Positions 9,130-17,588 of a stretch of DNA of 64,000 nucleotides are shown here, in pieces (the stretch's first letter is position 1; each line of letters begins with the position of its first letter). The stretch comes from Allobosea sp. (GTDB taxonomy: Bacteria > Pseudomonadota > Alphaproteobacteria > Rhizobiales > Beijerinckiaceae). The DNA is taken from contig NZ_JAUYTP010000068.1 of assembly GCF_030695125.1 (NCBI RefSeq), positions 186,001-250,000 on the forward strand, in the 5' to 3' direction. The notes under the pieces are model-generated. The model was given only the letters and a program-made list of their open reading frames with translations, searched no databases and was not told the DNA's origin. The position numbers were made by a program, and so were the translations under genes.

Positions 9130-10890
9130 TCAGCGCGTGCCCCAGGCTCCCACCCGCGCCATCAGCGGGAAGGGCGAGACCGGCGGCTCAAAGCGCGGCG
9201 GCAGGCCGAGGATCGGCGCCGTGCGCTCGATCACCTTGCCCGTGGTGATGCCGGCGTTCCAGGCGGCGGTCGAATAGCCGCCGCTTTCGGCATAGCCCTT
9301 GGGCTCGTCATAGATCGCCAGGAACAGGTATTTCGGCTTATCGGAGGGTGCGATCGCGGTAAACGTCGTGAAGTTCTTGTTCTTGGCGTAGCGGCCGTTG
9401 ATCACCTTCTCCGCCGTGCCGGTCTTGCCGCCGACGAAATAGCCGGCGACATCGGCCTTCCGCGCCGAGCCCTTCTCGCCATTGAGGCGCATGATGAAGC
9501 GCATCGCCTCCGAGGTCTCGGGTTTGATCACCCGCACGCCGATCTTCTTCGCCTCGGCCTCCGAGCGTTTCAGGAAGGTCGGCGTGATCAGCGTGCCGCC
9601 ATTGACCAGCGCCGCCACCGCCGCCATCGCCTGCAGCGGCGCGACCGCGAGGCCATGGCCGAAGGCGATCGTGGCCGTGTTGATCTCGCCCCAGCGCCCG
9701 GGAACGATCGGGGCTGCGCTTTCCGGCAGCTCCGTCGTCATCCGGTCGAGCTGCATCATCTTCTTCAGGAAGGCCTTGTGGCCCTCGACGCCGACGGCCA
9801 GCGCCATCTTGATCGAGCCCATGTTCGATGAATGCAGGAAGACCTCGGGTACGGTCAGCGTCCGCCCGGTGCCGTGATACTCGCGGATCACCTGCCGGCC
9901 GAAACGCATCATCCCGCCCGCGGTCGAATAGGTCGAGTTGATGTTGGCCTTGCCCGAATCCAGCGCCATCGCGATCGTCAGGGCCTTGAAGGTCGAGCCC
10001 ATCTCGTAGACGCCGACATTCATCCGGTTGATCCGGTCCTTCTCCAGCGCGTCCACCGGATTGCCGGGGTCGAAATCGGGGAGCGACACCAGCGCGATCA
10101 TCTCGCCGGTGTTGACGTCCATGATCGCGCCCGCGGCGGCGATCGCCTTGTATTTCTCGATGCCTTTCGACAGCTCGTCGCGCAGCGCATGCTGGACGCG
10201 CAGATCGATCGACAAGGTCATCGCCTTGAGATCAGAAGCCTGGGTGGCAAGCCCTGCGCCATTCAGATCCTGCAGCCCTTGCGAGTCGATGTATTTTTCC
10301 ATGCCGGCGATGCCGACATTGTCGACATTGGCGAAACCCAGCACATGGGCGGCAGCCGGGCCGTTGGGATAGACGCGCTTGTTCTCGGGCACGAAGCCGA
10401 CGCCGGGAATGCCGAGCCGGTGAACCTCGGCCTGCTGGCGCGGCGTGATCTCGCGCTTGACCCAGACGAAGCCCTTTTTGGTCGCGAGCTTGTCGCGCAG
10501 GTCCTTGGCGTCGAGATCGGGCAGGACGGCGGTGAGAAGCTCCGTCGCCTCGTCCTTGTCCAGGATCTTGCGCGGCTCGGCGAAGACCGAGACGGTGCGG
10601 ATATCGGTCGCCAGCACATCGCCATTGCGATCGACGATGTCGGGCCTCGCGGCCGAAATCGCCGTGGTCGTGGCGCGGCGCAGGCCGACCTGCTCGTTGG
10701 GCAGCGTCGCCAGCATGACGAGCCGGCCGGTGATCGCCAGGAACAGAACCGAGAAGCCGAGGATCACGAGGCCGACGCGCGGCTCGCTCTTCTCGCCGCT
10801 CATGCGGAAGACGTTGCGCAGCGCGCCGAAGCGATGCGCCGGCGCAGCCTCGCCTTCGGGCTCGCCGGCGGTCGTCGTGGTCTCGCTCAT
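9130..10890 (-). CDS. ftsI: Septal transpeptidase FtsI (class B PBP3)
   Basis: FtsI cross-links septal peptidoglycan and works with FtsW. The 586-residue protein has a cytoplasmic tail of about 38 residues, one membrane anchor (about 39-60), the PBP dimerisation domain and the transpeptidase domain. The catalytic set is complete: SxxK at 299-302 (STFK), SSN at 354-356 and KTGT near residue 495. The frame is open much further upstream, but the ATG at 10890 overlaps the ftsL stop as ATGA and gives the expected N-terminus. Confidence 0.97.
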   Translation of the reverse strand: MSETTTTAGEPEGEAAPAHRFGALRNVFRMSGEKSEPRVGLVILGFSVLFLAITGRLVMLATLPNEQVGLRRATTTAISAARPDIVDRNGDVLATDIRTVSVFAEPRKILDKDEATELLTAVLPDLDAKDLRDKLATKKGFVWVKREITPRQQAEVHRLGIPGVGFVPENKRVYPNGPAAAHVLGFANVDNVGIAGMEKYIDSQGLQDLNGAGLATQASDLKAMTLSIDLRVQHALRDELSKGIEKYKAIAAAGAIMDVNTGEMIALVSLPDFDPGNPVDALEKDRINRMNVGVYEMGSTFKALTIAMALDSGKANINSTYSTAGGMMRFGRQVIREYHGTGRTLTVPEVFLHSSNMGSIKMALAVGVEGHKAFLKKMMQLDRMTTELPESAAPIVPGRWGEINTATIAFGHGLAVAPLQAMAAVAALVNGGTLITPTFLKRSEAEAKKIGVRVIKPETSEAMRFIMRLNGEKGSARKADVAGYFVGGKTGTAEKVINGRYAKNKNFTTFTAIAPSDKPKYLFLAIYDEPKGYAESGGYSTAAWNAGITTGKVIERTAPILGLPPRFEPPVSPFPLMARVGAWGTR

Positions 10891-11273
10891 GGGCGGCCTC
10901 CCGGCGTCGTGGCGCTCACCTTGCGGTCGCGCGGGGTCTCGGTCGGGAGCCCGAGACCCAGATCCTCGAGCTTGCGGCCGATGGCGTCGACCTTCGGCCC
11001 GCGATTGGGGACATCGGACATGCGGACGACCTGCGTCACCGAAAAGGCCTGGAGGTCGAGGTGACGGTCCGCCAGCGCCTGAACGCGGTCGGGGCGGTTC
11101 AGGAACTGCCACTCCGCCTTCAGGACCGCGATGGCGTCGCGCTCGCGCTGCGCCTTCATGCGGGTCTTCTGGAGCTGTTCGGCCTCGAGCGTGGTCTCGT
11201 ACTTGATCGTGTAGGCGTAGAAGGCGGAGGACACGAGCGCGCCGATGGCGACGACATGGAGGAGCTTGATCAT
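10887..11273 (-). CDS. ftsL: Cell division protein FtsL
   Basis: This 128-residue protein has the position and shape of FtsL: one N-terminal membrane segment (about residues 4-22), then a charged helix suited to coiled-coil pairing (about 28-60) with the conserved LNRPDRVQALA motif, and a short tail. FtsL forms the FtsQLB scaffold that activates FtsWI. It lies between rsmH (3 bp gap) and ftsI (4 bp overlap), its standard place. FtsL diverges strongly, so the name depends on topology, motif and location together. Confidence 0.92.
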   Translation of the reverse strand: MIKLLHVVAIGALVSSAFYAYTIKYETTLEAEQLQKTRMKAQRERDAIAVLKAEWQFLNRPDRVQALADRHLDLQAFSVTQVVRMSDVPNRGPKVDAIGRKLEDLGLGLPTETPRDRKVSATTPGGRP

Positions 11274-11276
11274 GAC

Positions 11277-12332
11277 CTAGGGCCTCCGCCGGGGCTGGGG
11301 CGCGGGAATGCCCGCCAGGGCGACGAGATCGGGCTCAGGCTCCCGGGCCGGCGCGGCATTGCGCTCGGCGGCCCTCAGCTTGGCGGAGCGGGCGCGCGGA
11401 TTGAGCCGCGTCTCGGCCTCGCCCGCCGCGATCGGCCCGCGGTTGACGAGGCTGAAGGTCGGCTGGGCGGCCGCGACGACGGGCGCATGGCGCGAGCCCG
11501 CCGGCGCCCGGCCGGAACGCTCGGCGAGGAACTGCTTGACGATGCGGTCCTCCAGCGAATGGAAGGTCACCACCACGAGCCGCCCGCCCGGCGCCAGCAC
11601 GGCCTCGGCCGCGTGCAGCGCCGAAACCAGCTCGCCGAGTTCGTCGTTGACCGCGATGCGCAGCGCCTGGAACACCCGCGTCGCGGGATGGGCCGCGCCG
11701 GGCTCGGCCCAGACGATGCCGGCCACGAGCTCGGCCAGTTGCTTCGTCGTGGTCAGCGGCGCCTTGCGCCTGGCCTCGACGATGGCGCGCGCCACGGCGC
11801 GTGAACGGCGCTCCTCGCCGTAATGGTAGAAGATGTTGGCCAGCAGCCCCTCTTCCGCCTCGTTGACGAAATCGGCGGCGCTGCGGCCCTCGCAGCCCAT
11901 CCGCATGTCGAGCGGGCCGTCGAAACGGAAGGAGAAGCCGCGCTCCGCCTGGTCGATCTGCATGGAGGAGACGCCGATGTCGAGCACGACGCCGTCGAGC
12001 GGCGCCATCTGGAAGCGCTGCGCCTCCTCGGCGAGGTCGGCGAAGCGCGCCTGCGCCAGCGTCAGCCGGCCGCCCATCGCCGCGACGAGACCGGCCCCGC
12101 CGGTGATCGCCGTCGGGTCGCGGTCGAGCGCGAGCAAGGTCGAGCCGGGCGCGGCCTCGAGGATGGCGCGCGCATAGCCGCCGGCGCCGAACGTCCCGTC
12201 GAGATAGCGCCCGCCCGGCCGGGGCGCGAGCGCCGTCAGGACTTCGGCGAGGAGAACCGGGATGTGAGGCGCGGAGACGCCATCGGCCGCCCCGCCGACG
12301 GCATCGTCATCCCGGGGGCCGCGACGTTTCAT
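11277..12332 (-). CDS. rsmH: 16S rRNA (cytosine-1402-N4)-methyltransferase RsmH
   Basis: RsmH (MraW) methylates N4 of C1402 in 16S rRNA using S-adenosylmethionine. The 351-residue product carries the SAM-binding motif [11 protein letters not shown] and the [15 protein letters not shown] and [11 protein letters not shown] motifs of the family. It starts [12 protein letters not shown] after about 20 residues, as family members do. The frame extends far upstream, but the ATG at 12332 overlaps the mraZ stop as ATGA and matches the family start. The C-terminus is Arg/Pro rich. Confidence 0.97.
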   Translation of the reverse strand: MKRRGPRDDDAVGGAADGVSAPHIPVLLAEVLTALAPRPGGRYLDGTFGAGGYARAILEAAPGSTLLALDRDPTAITGGAGLVAAMGGRLTLAQARFADLAEEAQRFQMAPLDGVVLDIGVSSMQIDQAERGFSFRFDGPLDMRMGCEGRSAADFVNEAEEGLLANIFYHYGEERRSRAVARAIVEARRKAPLTTTKQLAELVAGIVWAEPGAAHPATRVFQALRIAVNDELGELVSALHAAEAVLAPGGRLVVVTFHSLEDRIVKQFLAERSGRAPAGSRHAPVVAAAQPTFSLVNRGPIAAGEAETRLNPRARSAKLRAAERNAAPAREPEPDLVALAGIPAPQPRRRP

Positions 12333-12805
12333 GCGCCTGCAAGCCCGGTCGACGGCAGGGGCTGCGAGCCGAGCGCGCGCTTCACGTCGCGCAGCCTCGC
12401 CTTCGCCGTCTCGAGATGGGCCTGGAAACGCTGCGGCTCCCAGATCTGGAACTTGTGGCCATGCCCGACGAAGGTCACCGCATCGGCAATCCCCGTATGC
12501 GCCTTCAGCGCCTCGCTCAGCATGATGCGCCCCTCGGGATCGACCTTGAGCACCTCGGAGGTGCCGTTGAGCGCTGTCGACAGCGATTCCCACTCCTCCG
12601 AAAAGGGCGAGAAGCGCGCCAGAATGTCGTCGATGGTTCGGCGCAACGCGTGGCCGCCCGCATCGAAGGCGGCGAGATCCAGCGCGGGATGGACATAAAG
12701 GCCCTCGTAGCCGTCCTTCGCCAGCACGGCGCGGAAGCTCGAAGGGATCGAGACGCGGCCCTTCGCATCGAGCCGGTTGGTGAAATTCGAGACGAAGCGG
12801 TCCAT
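12329..12805 (-). CDS. mraZ: Transcriptional regulator MraZ
   Basis: MraZ is a DNA-binding regulator of the dcw operon and usually represses its own promoter. The 158-residue protein contains two SpoVT/AbrB-like halves. The first starts [18 protein letters not shown] and the second is marked by [12 protein letters not shown]. It is the first gene of the cluster and overlaps rsmH by 4 bp. The upstream region holds a promoter-like element and the TGGG boxes expected for MraZ, so autoregulation is likely. Confidence 0.96.
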   Translation of the reverse strand: MDRFVSNFTNRLDAKGRVSIPSSFRAVLAKDGYEGLYVHPALDLAAFDAGGHALRRTIDDILARFSPFSEEWESLSTALNGTSEVLKVDPEGRIMLSEALKAHTGIADAVTFVGHGHKFQIWEPQRFQAHLETAKARLRDVKRALGSQPLPSTGLAGA

Positions 12806-13149
12806 CAACGCCGCCCTCCGGCCCGGCCTCCACCTGACCGCCGGGCCCCGGAACGGGCGGGGCGGAAGCCCCCCGTCGAGGCAGACACGGCATCGGCACC
12901 GACCCGGATCCGCGCGGCACACGGACCTTGATCTGACGGTTGCCTGCCGGCCTCGACGGGATGATTTGGGATAGCATGGGTACTTATGGGCGTCAATGGA
13001 ATCGGGCTTGCGGAGGCAGGCCTGAGAGCGTGCGCGACCATCACAGCTCGGTAAGGTTAAGTATCCGTAACCACGCGCGATTCCGCGTCCGGCGCCGCCG
13101 GGGGGCGGTTCGGGCACTCAAAAAAAGCGGCAAGAAATTTGGTCCGCGA
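12806..13149. other. Intergenic leader and promoter region of the dcw cluster
   Basis: This stretch of about 340 bases separates the 3' end of ohrR from mraZ, both on the minus strand. I see no gene in it. The promoter and MraZ boxes at 12967-12996 leave an untranslated leader of roughly 155 nt before the mraZ ATG. The leader is GC-rich with several G/C runs. The short A-run and AT-rich bases at 13119-13140 lie just after the ohrR stop but have no clear preceding hairpin. Confidence 0.6.
12967..12996 (-). promoter_or_regulatory. mraZ promoter overlapped by three MraZ boxes
   Basis: Read on the minus strand there is a -35 TTGACG (12991-12996), a 17-bp spacer and a -10-like TATCCC (12968-12973). 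On the plus strand TGGG occurs at 12967, 12977 and 12987, exactly 10 bp apart, with a weaker TGGA at 12997. Three TGGGN repeats with 5-nt spacers are the published E. coli MraZ site. Here they cover the -10, the spacer and the edge of the -35, so bound MraZ should block RNA polymerase. Confidence 0.75.
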
Positions 13150-13614
13150 TCAGGTCCGGTCGCTGGCAGCCAGCAGCGCGACGCGCAGCGCGGCCAGATC
13201 GGCGAGCAGCCGGCCGTCCGGATTGAGGGCGGAGCCGATCGCCTGCCCCATCGCCTCCGGCACGCAGGCCCCCTTCTCGCGCAGCGCGTCGCCCACGGCG
13301 GTCAGGTGAAGCAGCACCTGGCGCTCGTCAGCGCTGCTGCGCCGGCGGCTGATCAGCCCCGCTGCCTCGAGCCGCTTGAGCAAAGGCGTCAGCGTGCCGG
13401 AATCGAGGGACAGGCGCTCGCCCACGGCCTTCACCGTGATGCCGTCGGATTCCCACAACACGAGCATGACCAGATATTGAGGATAGGTCAGGCCGAGCTC
13501 GGCGAGGATCGAGCGATACATCCGGGTGAAGGCATGGCCCGCCTGATAGACCGCGAAGCAGAGCTGCTCCTCCAGCCGCGGCCCGGGCCGACCGGGAACC
13601 TTTTTCGACGACAT
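13150..13614 (-). CDS. ohrR: OhrR-type MarR-family organic peroxide sensor/repressor
   Basis: This 154-residue winged-helix repressor matches OhrR. The reactive Cys is C19 in the LCFAVYQA signature, followed by the [11 protein letters not shown] helix and the [13 protein letters not shown] and DERQV wing motifs. OhrR proteins release DNA when this cysteine is oxidised by organic hydroperoxides. The ATG at 13614 has a GGAAG ribosome site close upstream; the frame stays open further but without family similarity. It is divergent from ohr, and a palindromic operator lies between them. A paralogue lies at 42867. Confidence 0.9.
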   Translation of the reverse strand: MSSKKVPGRPGPRLEEQLCFAVYQAGHAFTRMYRSILAELGLTYPQYLVMLVLWESDGITVKAVGERLSLDSGTLTPLLKRLEAAGLISRRRSSADERQVLLHLTAVGDALREKGACVPEAMGQAIGSALNPDGRLLADLAALRVALLAASDRT

Positions 13615-13740
13615 CGCTTCCCTATCTGCCTCTTGCGCTCGAAGCCCGAGCCCGGGCGCGGCACGGCGCGCCTGGAAAACCAGTTCTAGAACCAGACTCG
13701 ACCGCGCAGAGCAATCAACTGCGCGTGAGCTACCTGTATC

Positions 13741-13769
13741 GATCGTTGACAATTAGATTGTGCGCGATC
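13741..13769. promoter_or_regulatory. OhrR operator between ohrR and ohr
   Basis: The site is an interrupted palindrome centred on TAG (13754-13756). Inner arms are ACAAT and ATTGT; outer arms GATCG and CGATC sit at 13741-13745 and 13765-13769. The ACAAT/ATTGT core resembles published OhrR operators. The same 29-bp layout recurs twice at the second OhrR locus (42755-42838), with 22 of 29 bases identical to the best copy, which supports function. Confidence 0.75.
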
Positions 13770-13843
13770 TAAGAAATCGACGCAAGGACATCGAGGTCGG
13801 GGACTCGATCCATCCCGGTGTCTCAACAGCGAAGGAGTTCGCC

Positions 13844-14266
13844 ATGAAGATTCTCTACACCGCCCACGGCTCCGCGACCGGCGGCCGCGAAGGCAACGCC
13901 ACCACCGATACCGGCAACATCAGCGTCGTCCTTCACACCCCCAAGGAGATGGGCGGCAGCGGCGGCGAGGGCACCAATCCCGAGCAGTTGTTCTCGATGG
14001 GCTATTCGGCCTGCTTCCTCGGCGCGCTGAAATTCGTCGCCGGCAAGGAGAAGGTGAAGATCCCGGAGGATGCCAAGGTCAGCGCCGATGTCGGCATCGG
14101 CCCGCGCGATGACGGCGGCGGCTTCGGCCTTGCGGTCAAGCTCACCATCTCGGTGCCGGGTGTCGACAAGGCCGTAGTCGAGGACCTCGTCCAGAAGGCC
14201 CACATCGTCTGCCCGTATTCGAACGCGACGCGGGGTAACATCCCGGTCGAACTAAAGGTCGCCTGA
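13844..14266 (+). CDS. ohr: Organic hydroperoxide resistance protein Ohr
   Basis: Ohr is a thiol peroxidase of the OsmC superfamily that reduces organic hydroperoxides in the cytoplasm. The 140-residue protein has both catalytic cysteines, C57 (GYSACFLGAL) and C123 (HIVCPYSNATR), with the supporting GTNPEQLF segment. The ATG at 13844 follows a GAAGGAG ribosome site; the upstream in-frame extension is not conserved. It is divergently transcribed from ohrR with the operator in the shared 229-bp region, so peroxide induction is expected. Confidence 0.96.
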   Translation: MKILYTAHGSATGGREGNATTDTGNISVVLHTPKEMGGSGGEGTNPEQLFSMGYSACFLGALKFVAGKEKVKIPEDAKVSADVGIGPRDDGGGFGLAVKLTISVPGVDKAVVEDLVQKAHIVCPYSNATRGNIPVELKVA

Positions 14267-14429
14267 CGACGGGTCGTTCGGCGCAGACCGAGCGATCTGG
14301 AAATTCGTTGCGGTGAGGCAGCTGGAGCGGGCATCGAGAACCGGAGCGGAGCGGACATCGGTCCGTGAGCACCGGAAGCGCAGATGATCGCTTCAGATGC
14401 CCGCCGCAGCGGATTTAGAGACGCGAGGT

Positions 14430-14835
14430 GCCAGTCGGCCTGTAAGCCGGGTTTTGGATGGCCGGAGGATCGCTCCCCCGACGTGACGGCCATTCCTCTG
14501 GGACGCGCATTGCTGCACGCCTCGAGCAACCAACCCGGACGACAAGGCCCAGAAACAGGCCCCTCCCCGCTTGCGCGAAAAGCATCGTCCCTATTCGGTT
14601 TTGCTCCCGGTGGGGCTTGCCATGCCGTCCCCGTTGCCGGGTCCGCGGTGCGCTCTTACCGCACCTTTTCACCCTTACCTGCGAGCCGAGGCACGCAGGC
14701 GGTTCGATCTCTGTGGCGCTTTCCCTGGGGTCGCCCCCGCCGGACGTTATCCGGCACCGTGTTTCCGTGGAGCCCGGACTTTCCTCCCTCGCGCAAACCT
14801 GAGTTCTTGCGAGAGCGGCCGTCCGGCCGACTGGC
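14430..14835 (-). ncRNA. rnpB: RNase P RNA (bacterial type A)
   Basis: RNase P RNA is the ribozyme that matures tRNA 5' ends. On the minus strand the conserved block GAGGAAAGTCCGGGCTCC lies at 14786-14769, near the 5' end, and the 3' end carries the AAACCCGGCTTACAGGCC block. The ends pair in a perfect 11-bp P1 helix: GCCAGTCGGCC at the 5' end (14835-14825) and its complement at the 3' end (14440-14430). These pairings set the limits; the mature ends may differ by a few bases. Open reading frames across it are not genes. Confidence 0.95.
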
Positions 14836-14842
14836 GGGAGGG

Positions 14843-14871
14843 CTAGTGCGCGCTCTCAGGTCCCGCGTCAA
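14843..14871 (-). promoter_or_regulatory. Candidate rnpB promoter
   Basis: On the minus strand TTGACG (14866-14871) is followed after 17 bp by CACTAG (14843-14848), and the P1 helix of rnpB begins 7 bases later. Spacing and position fit a housekeeping sigma promoter; the -10 is only a partial match. Confidence 0.5.
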
Positions 14872-14900
14872 GGCGAGCCACCCGGACAGAGCGTGCCGTT

Positions 14901-15521
14901 TCAGTTGCTGGCGGTGATGGTGCGGACCTTGGCGCAATAGGTCCGGTTGGCGCCGTTCATCCGCGTCGCCATATGCCCGCTCTGGTACTTCATGATGGTG
15001 CGGCAGGTATCGCCGCCCGCGGCGCGATAGGCCATCGCCAGGTATTTCATGGCGTAGCGCGCATTGGTCTCGGCATCGAGCAGTCCCCCGGCGCCGCCGG
15101 AATAGCCCATGCCGCGCGCCGTCTGGTGGCGGATCTGCATCAGTCCGTAATTGCCGGCATTGGACGCGCGGGGATTGTAGCGGCTCTCGATGCGCACGAC
15201 GGCATCGGCCAGCGAGAACGGCACACCGTTGGCGGCGGCGTGGCGCGCCACCAGCGCCTTCAGGCCTTCCGAGCCAACTGGGGCAGCAAGGGCTGCGCGT
15301 GCCGGCTTCTGCTTCGCGTCCACGGCCGAGGCGGCAACCGACCCGGTCGTCTCCGTCTTGTCCTCACCGGCCTCCGCAGCCGCTTTCGCGCGCTGGATCT
15401 CGGCGTCACGGACGATGAACGCGCGGGCGTCCGTCTCGGCATTGACCTGGGCTTGCGCCGACTGGAGGGAAGCGAGGCAAATCGCGAGCGCGGCGAAGGC
15501 GCCGCTGGAGGTATACCGCAT
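14901..15521 (-). CDS. Secreted lytic transglycosylase, SLT domain
   Basis: This 206-residue protein has a signal peptide (about residues 1-25, ending SAQAQ), a low-complexity linker and a C-terminal SLT/goose-lysozyme-type lytic transglycosylase domain from about residue 85. The catalytic Glu is E112 in VRIESRYNP, followed by GNYGLMQI and a YMAT-like tail region with AMAYRAAGGD. Such enzymes cut the MurNAc-GlcNAc bond of peptidoglycan in the periplasm. The ATG at 15521 starts directly at the signal peptide and is preferred over an upstream TTG. The gene stands alone between rnpB and a divergent DnaJ-domain gene. Confidence 0.88.
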   Translation of the reverse strand: MRYTSSGAFAALAICLASLQSAQAQVNAETDARAFIVRDAEIQRAKAAAEAGEDKTETTGSVAASAVDAKQKPARAALAAPVGSEGLKALVARHAAANGVPFSLADAVVRIESRYNPRASNAGNYGLMQIRHQTARGMGYSGGAGGLLDAETNARYAMKYLAMAYRAAGGDTCRTIMKYQSGHMATRMNGANRTYCAKVRTITASN

Positions 15522-15870
15522 CGTTGACTGAACCCTTACTGCCGCCAATTGGCTGGGAGGGCCAGTCCAGTGACCAGTAAATGCGACGAAAATCTGTCGG
15601 CCGATTCGGAAATTGGCTCGGTTTTGGCAGCTGGAGATCTTCTATACGTTATTTTACTATCAAGTATTAGCGCTGTATTCCGCCGGCAAGCGGCCCCTTC
15701 GTCGCGGCTAGCCTGTGTATTCCAGCCGGCTCAGCACTTTCTGCCTCCTTTTTGCCGCAATTGACGTTAGCGAGTCGATAAGATTCCCGATCGGGCGTGG
15801 GCGGGCTGTCGGCGCCCGCCTCTTCCCGCTATCATCGCGGCGTCAGCCCGAGGCCCGGAGTCGCCCGCAT
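15522..15870. other. AT-richer divergent intergenic region
   Basis: These 349 bases separate the lytic transglycosylase gene (leftward) from the TerB-DnaJ gene (rightward). I see no convincing gene. The part from about 15590 to 15780 is noticeably richer in A and T than its surroundings and probably carries both promoters, but I found no -35/-10 pair good enough to name. Confidence 0.5.
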
Positions 15871-16620
15871 ATGGTTTCGTCTTTCTGGGGGCTGCTGGGT
15901 GGCGGCAGCCTCGGCCTCGCGCTCGGTGGCCCGCTCGGCGCGCTCGTCGGCGCGCTCGCCGGCCATGTCCTGGTCGACCGCGAGGGCGCCCCGTTTGGCG
16001 CCGCCCCGCGCGAACTGGTCTTCACCACCGGCCTCGTCGCGCTCGCTGCCAAGATGGCGCGCTCGGACGGGGTCGTGACGCGCGACGAGGTCGCCGCCTT
16101 CCACCGCATCGTCACTGTGCCGCCCGAGCAGCAGGCGCGCATCGAGATGCTGTTCGACCTTGCCAAGCAGACCAGCGCAGGTTTCGAGGCCTATGCCGGG
16201 CAGATCGCCGAGGCCTTTCGCGACGAACCGGCCCTGCTTGAGGACGTGCTCGACGGCCTCTTCCTGATCGCCGCCGCCGATGGCGCGATCCACCAGGACG
16301 AGCATGCCTATCTGCGCGATGTCGCGACGATCTTCAGCATCGACGAGGCCGATTTTGCGCGCATCGAGGCCCGCCATGTCCGCCGCGCCGACGACCCCTA
16401 TCTCGTGCTGGGCGCAAGCCGCGAGATGAGCGAGGCGGAGCTGAAGCGGCATTACCGCCAGCTGGTCTCCGACAACCATCCCGACCGCGAGATCGCGCGT
16501 GGCCTGCCCGAAGAGGCCGTCGCCATCGCCACCCGTCGCCTCGCCGCGATCAACGCAGCCTGGGACGCGATCGAGCGCGAGCGCGGCCTGCGGGCGCGGC
16601 TGACGAGCGAGCCCGCATGA
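15871..16620 (+). CDS. DjlA-like TerB/J-domain co-chaperone
   Basis: The 249-residue protein has a glycine-rich hydrophobic N-terminus (about 1-35) that may be a membrane anchor, a TerB-like helical domain (about 45-165) with acidic D/E pairs, and a C-terminal J domain (about 180-245) with the HPD motif in SDNHPDRE. This is the DjlA architecture; such proteins stimulate DnaK ATPase at the membrane. The ATG at 15871 puts the hydrophobic segment at the N-terminus. It overlaps the next gene, a peptidoglycan amidase, as ATGA, which suggests joint expression. Confidence 0.86.
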   Translation: MVSSFWGLLGGGSLGLALGGPLGALVGALAGHVLVDREGAPFGAAPRELVFTTGLVALAAKMARSDGVVTRDEVAAFHRIVTVPPEQQARIEMLFDLAKQTSAGFEAYAGQIAEAFRDEPALLEDVLDGLFLIAAADGAIHQDEHAYLRDVATIFSIDEADFARIEARHVRRADDPYLVLGASREMSEAELKRHYRQLVSDNHPDREIARGLPEEAVAIATRRLAAINAAWDAIERERGLRARLTSEPA

Positions 16621-17444
16621 CCCCGACGCTGACCGCCCCGACCATGCAGCCCGACAGCCGCTTCGCCGCCAAGATCTTCCCCTCCCCCAACCATGGCGAA
16701 CGCAAGGGCGGCGCCGCCGAAAAGGAGGGCGGCCCGACCGAAGGCGCGCCCCGTCGGCCCGACATGCTGATCCTGCATTACACGGGGATGGGGAATGCCG
16801 GCGAAGCCCTGCAATGGCTGTGCAACCCGGTCTCGCAGGTCTCCTCGCATTACTTTGTCTTCGAGAACGGCCACACGCTTCAGCTCGTGCCGGAAGCGCG
16901 CCGCGCCTGGCACGCCGGGGCCTCGCACTGGGCCGGCGAGAGCGACATCAACTCCTGCTCGATCGGCATCGAGATCGCCCATCCCGGCCACCCCGGCGGC
17001 CTGCCCGATTTCCCGCAAGAGCAGATCGCCGCCACGCTCAACCTCTGCCGCGACATCTGCGAGCGCTGGGCCATTCCGCCCGAGCGCGTGCTCGCCCATT
17101 CCGACATCGCCCCGGGCCGCAAGATCGACCCCGGCGAGAAATTCCCCTGGCGCCACCTTGCCGAAGCCGGCGTCGGGCTCTGGAGCGAACCCGCCCCGAT
17201 CTGCAGCGGCCGCTTCTTCGCCCGTGGCGACGCAGGCCAGCCGGTCGAGGCCCTGCAGGCGATGTTCGCCATGCTGGGCTACGGCGTCTCGGTCGACGGC
17301 GTCTATGACGAGAAACTGGAGGCCGTCGTCGCCGCCTTCCAGCGCCACTGGCGCCCTGAAAAGGTCGATGGCGTCGCCGATGCCTCGACGATCACCACGC
17401 TGCGGGATTTGCTGGCGGCGACGCAGGAGGGGCGGACGGGGTGA
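16617..17444 (+). CDS. N-acetylmuramoyl-L-alanine amidase with PG-binding domain
   Basis: This 275-residue protein is an amidase_2 (AmpD/AmiD-type) zinc enzyme that removes peptides from muramic acid, joined to a C-terminal peptidoglycan-binding domain. Zinc and active-site features are the ILHYTGM start, SSHYFV, and the late LAHSDIAPGRKIDPG motif. The PG-binding repeat lies at about 200-270 (GDAGQPVEALQAMFAMLGYG). No clear signal peptide is seen in the first residues, so the site of action (cytosol or envelope) is unsettled. It is translationally coupled to the DjlA-like gene by ATGA. Confidence 0.9.
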   Translation: MTPTLTAPTMQPDSRFAAKIFPSPNHGERKGGAAEKEGGPTEGAPRRPDMLILHYTGMGNAGEALQWLCNPVSQVSSHYFVFENGHTLQLVPEARRAWHAGASHWAGESDINSCSIGIEIAHPGHPGGLPDFPQEQIAATLNLCRDICERWAIPPERVLAHSDIAPGRKIDPGEKFPWRHLAEAGVGLWSEPAPICSGRFFARGDAGQPVEALQAMFAMLGYGVSVDGVYDEKLEAVVAAFQRHWRPEKVDGVADASTITTLRDLLAATQEGRTG

Positions 17445-17588
17445 GCGGCGACGCCCGTATCATTCGCGAAATAACCGGAAACGTGCGGGTTTTCGAACAT
17501 TGCGGTAAGTTAACTCGCCGTTCGCACGCCCTTCTGGCATGGTCCGACGGATAACGCAGGCTCGCCTGCGCGACGATGGGGACGAACT

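Noticed and set aside
14384-14917. Open frames on both strands in the rnpB region
   Set aside because: The RNase P core sequences and the 11-bp P1 pairing explain this region. The translations show no family resemblance.
15715-15870. N-terminal extension of the DjlA-like protein
   Set aside because: The extra residues are not conserved in character, and the ATG at 15871 gives a hydrophobic anchor at the N-terminus, as in DjlA.
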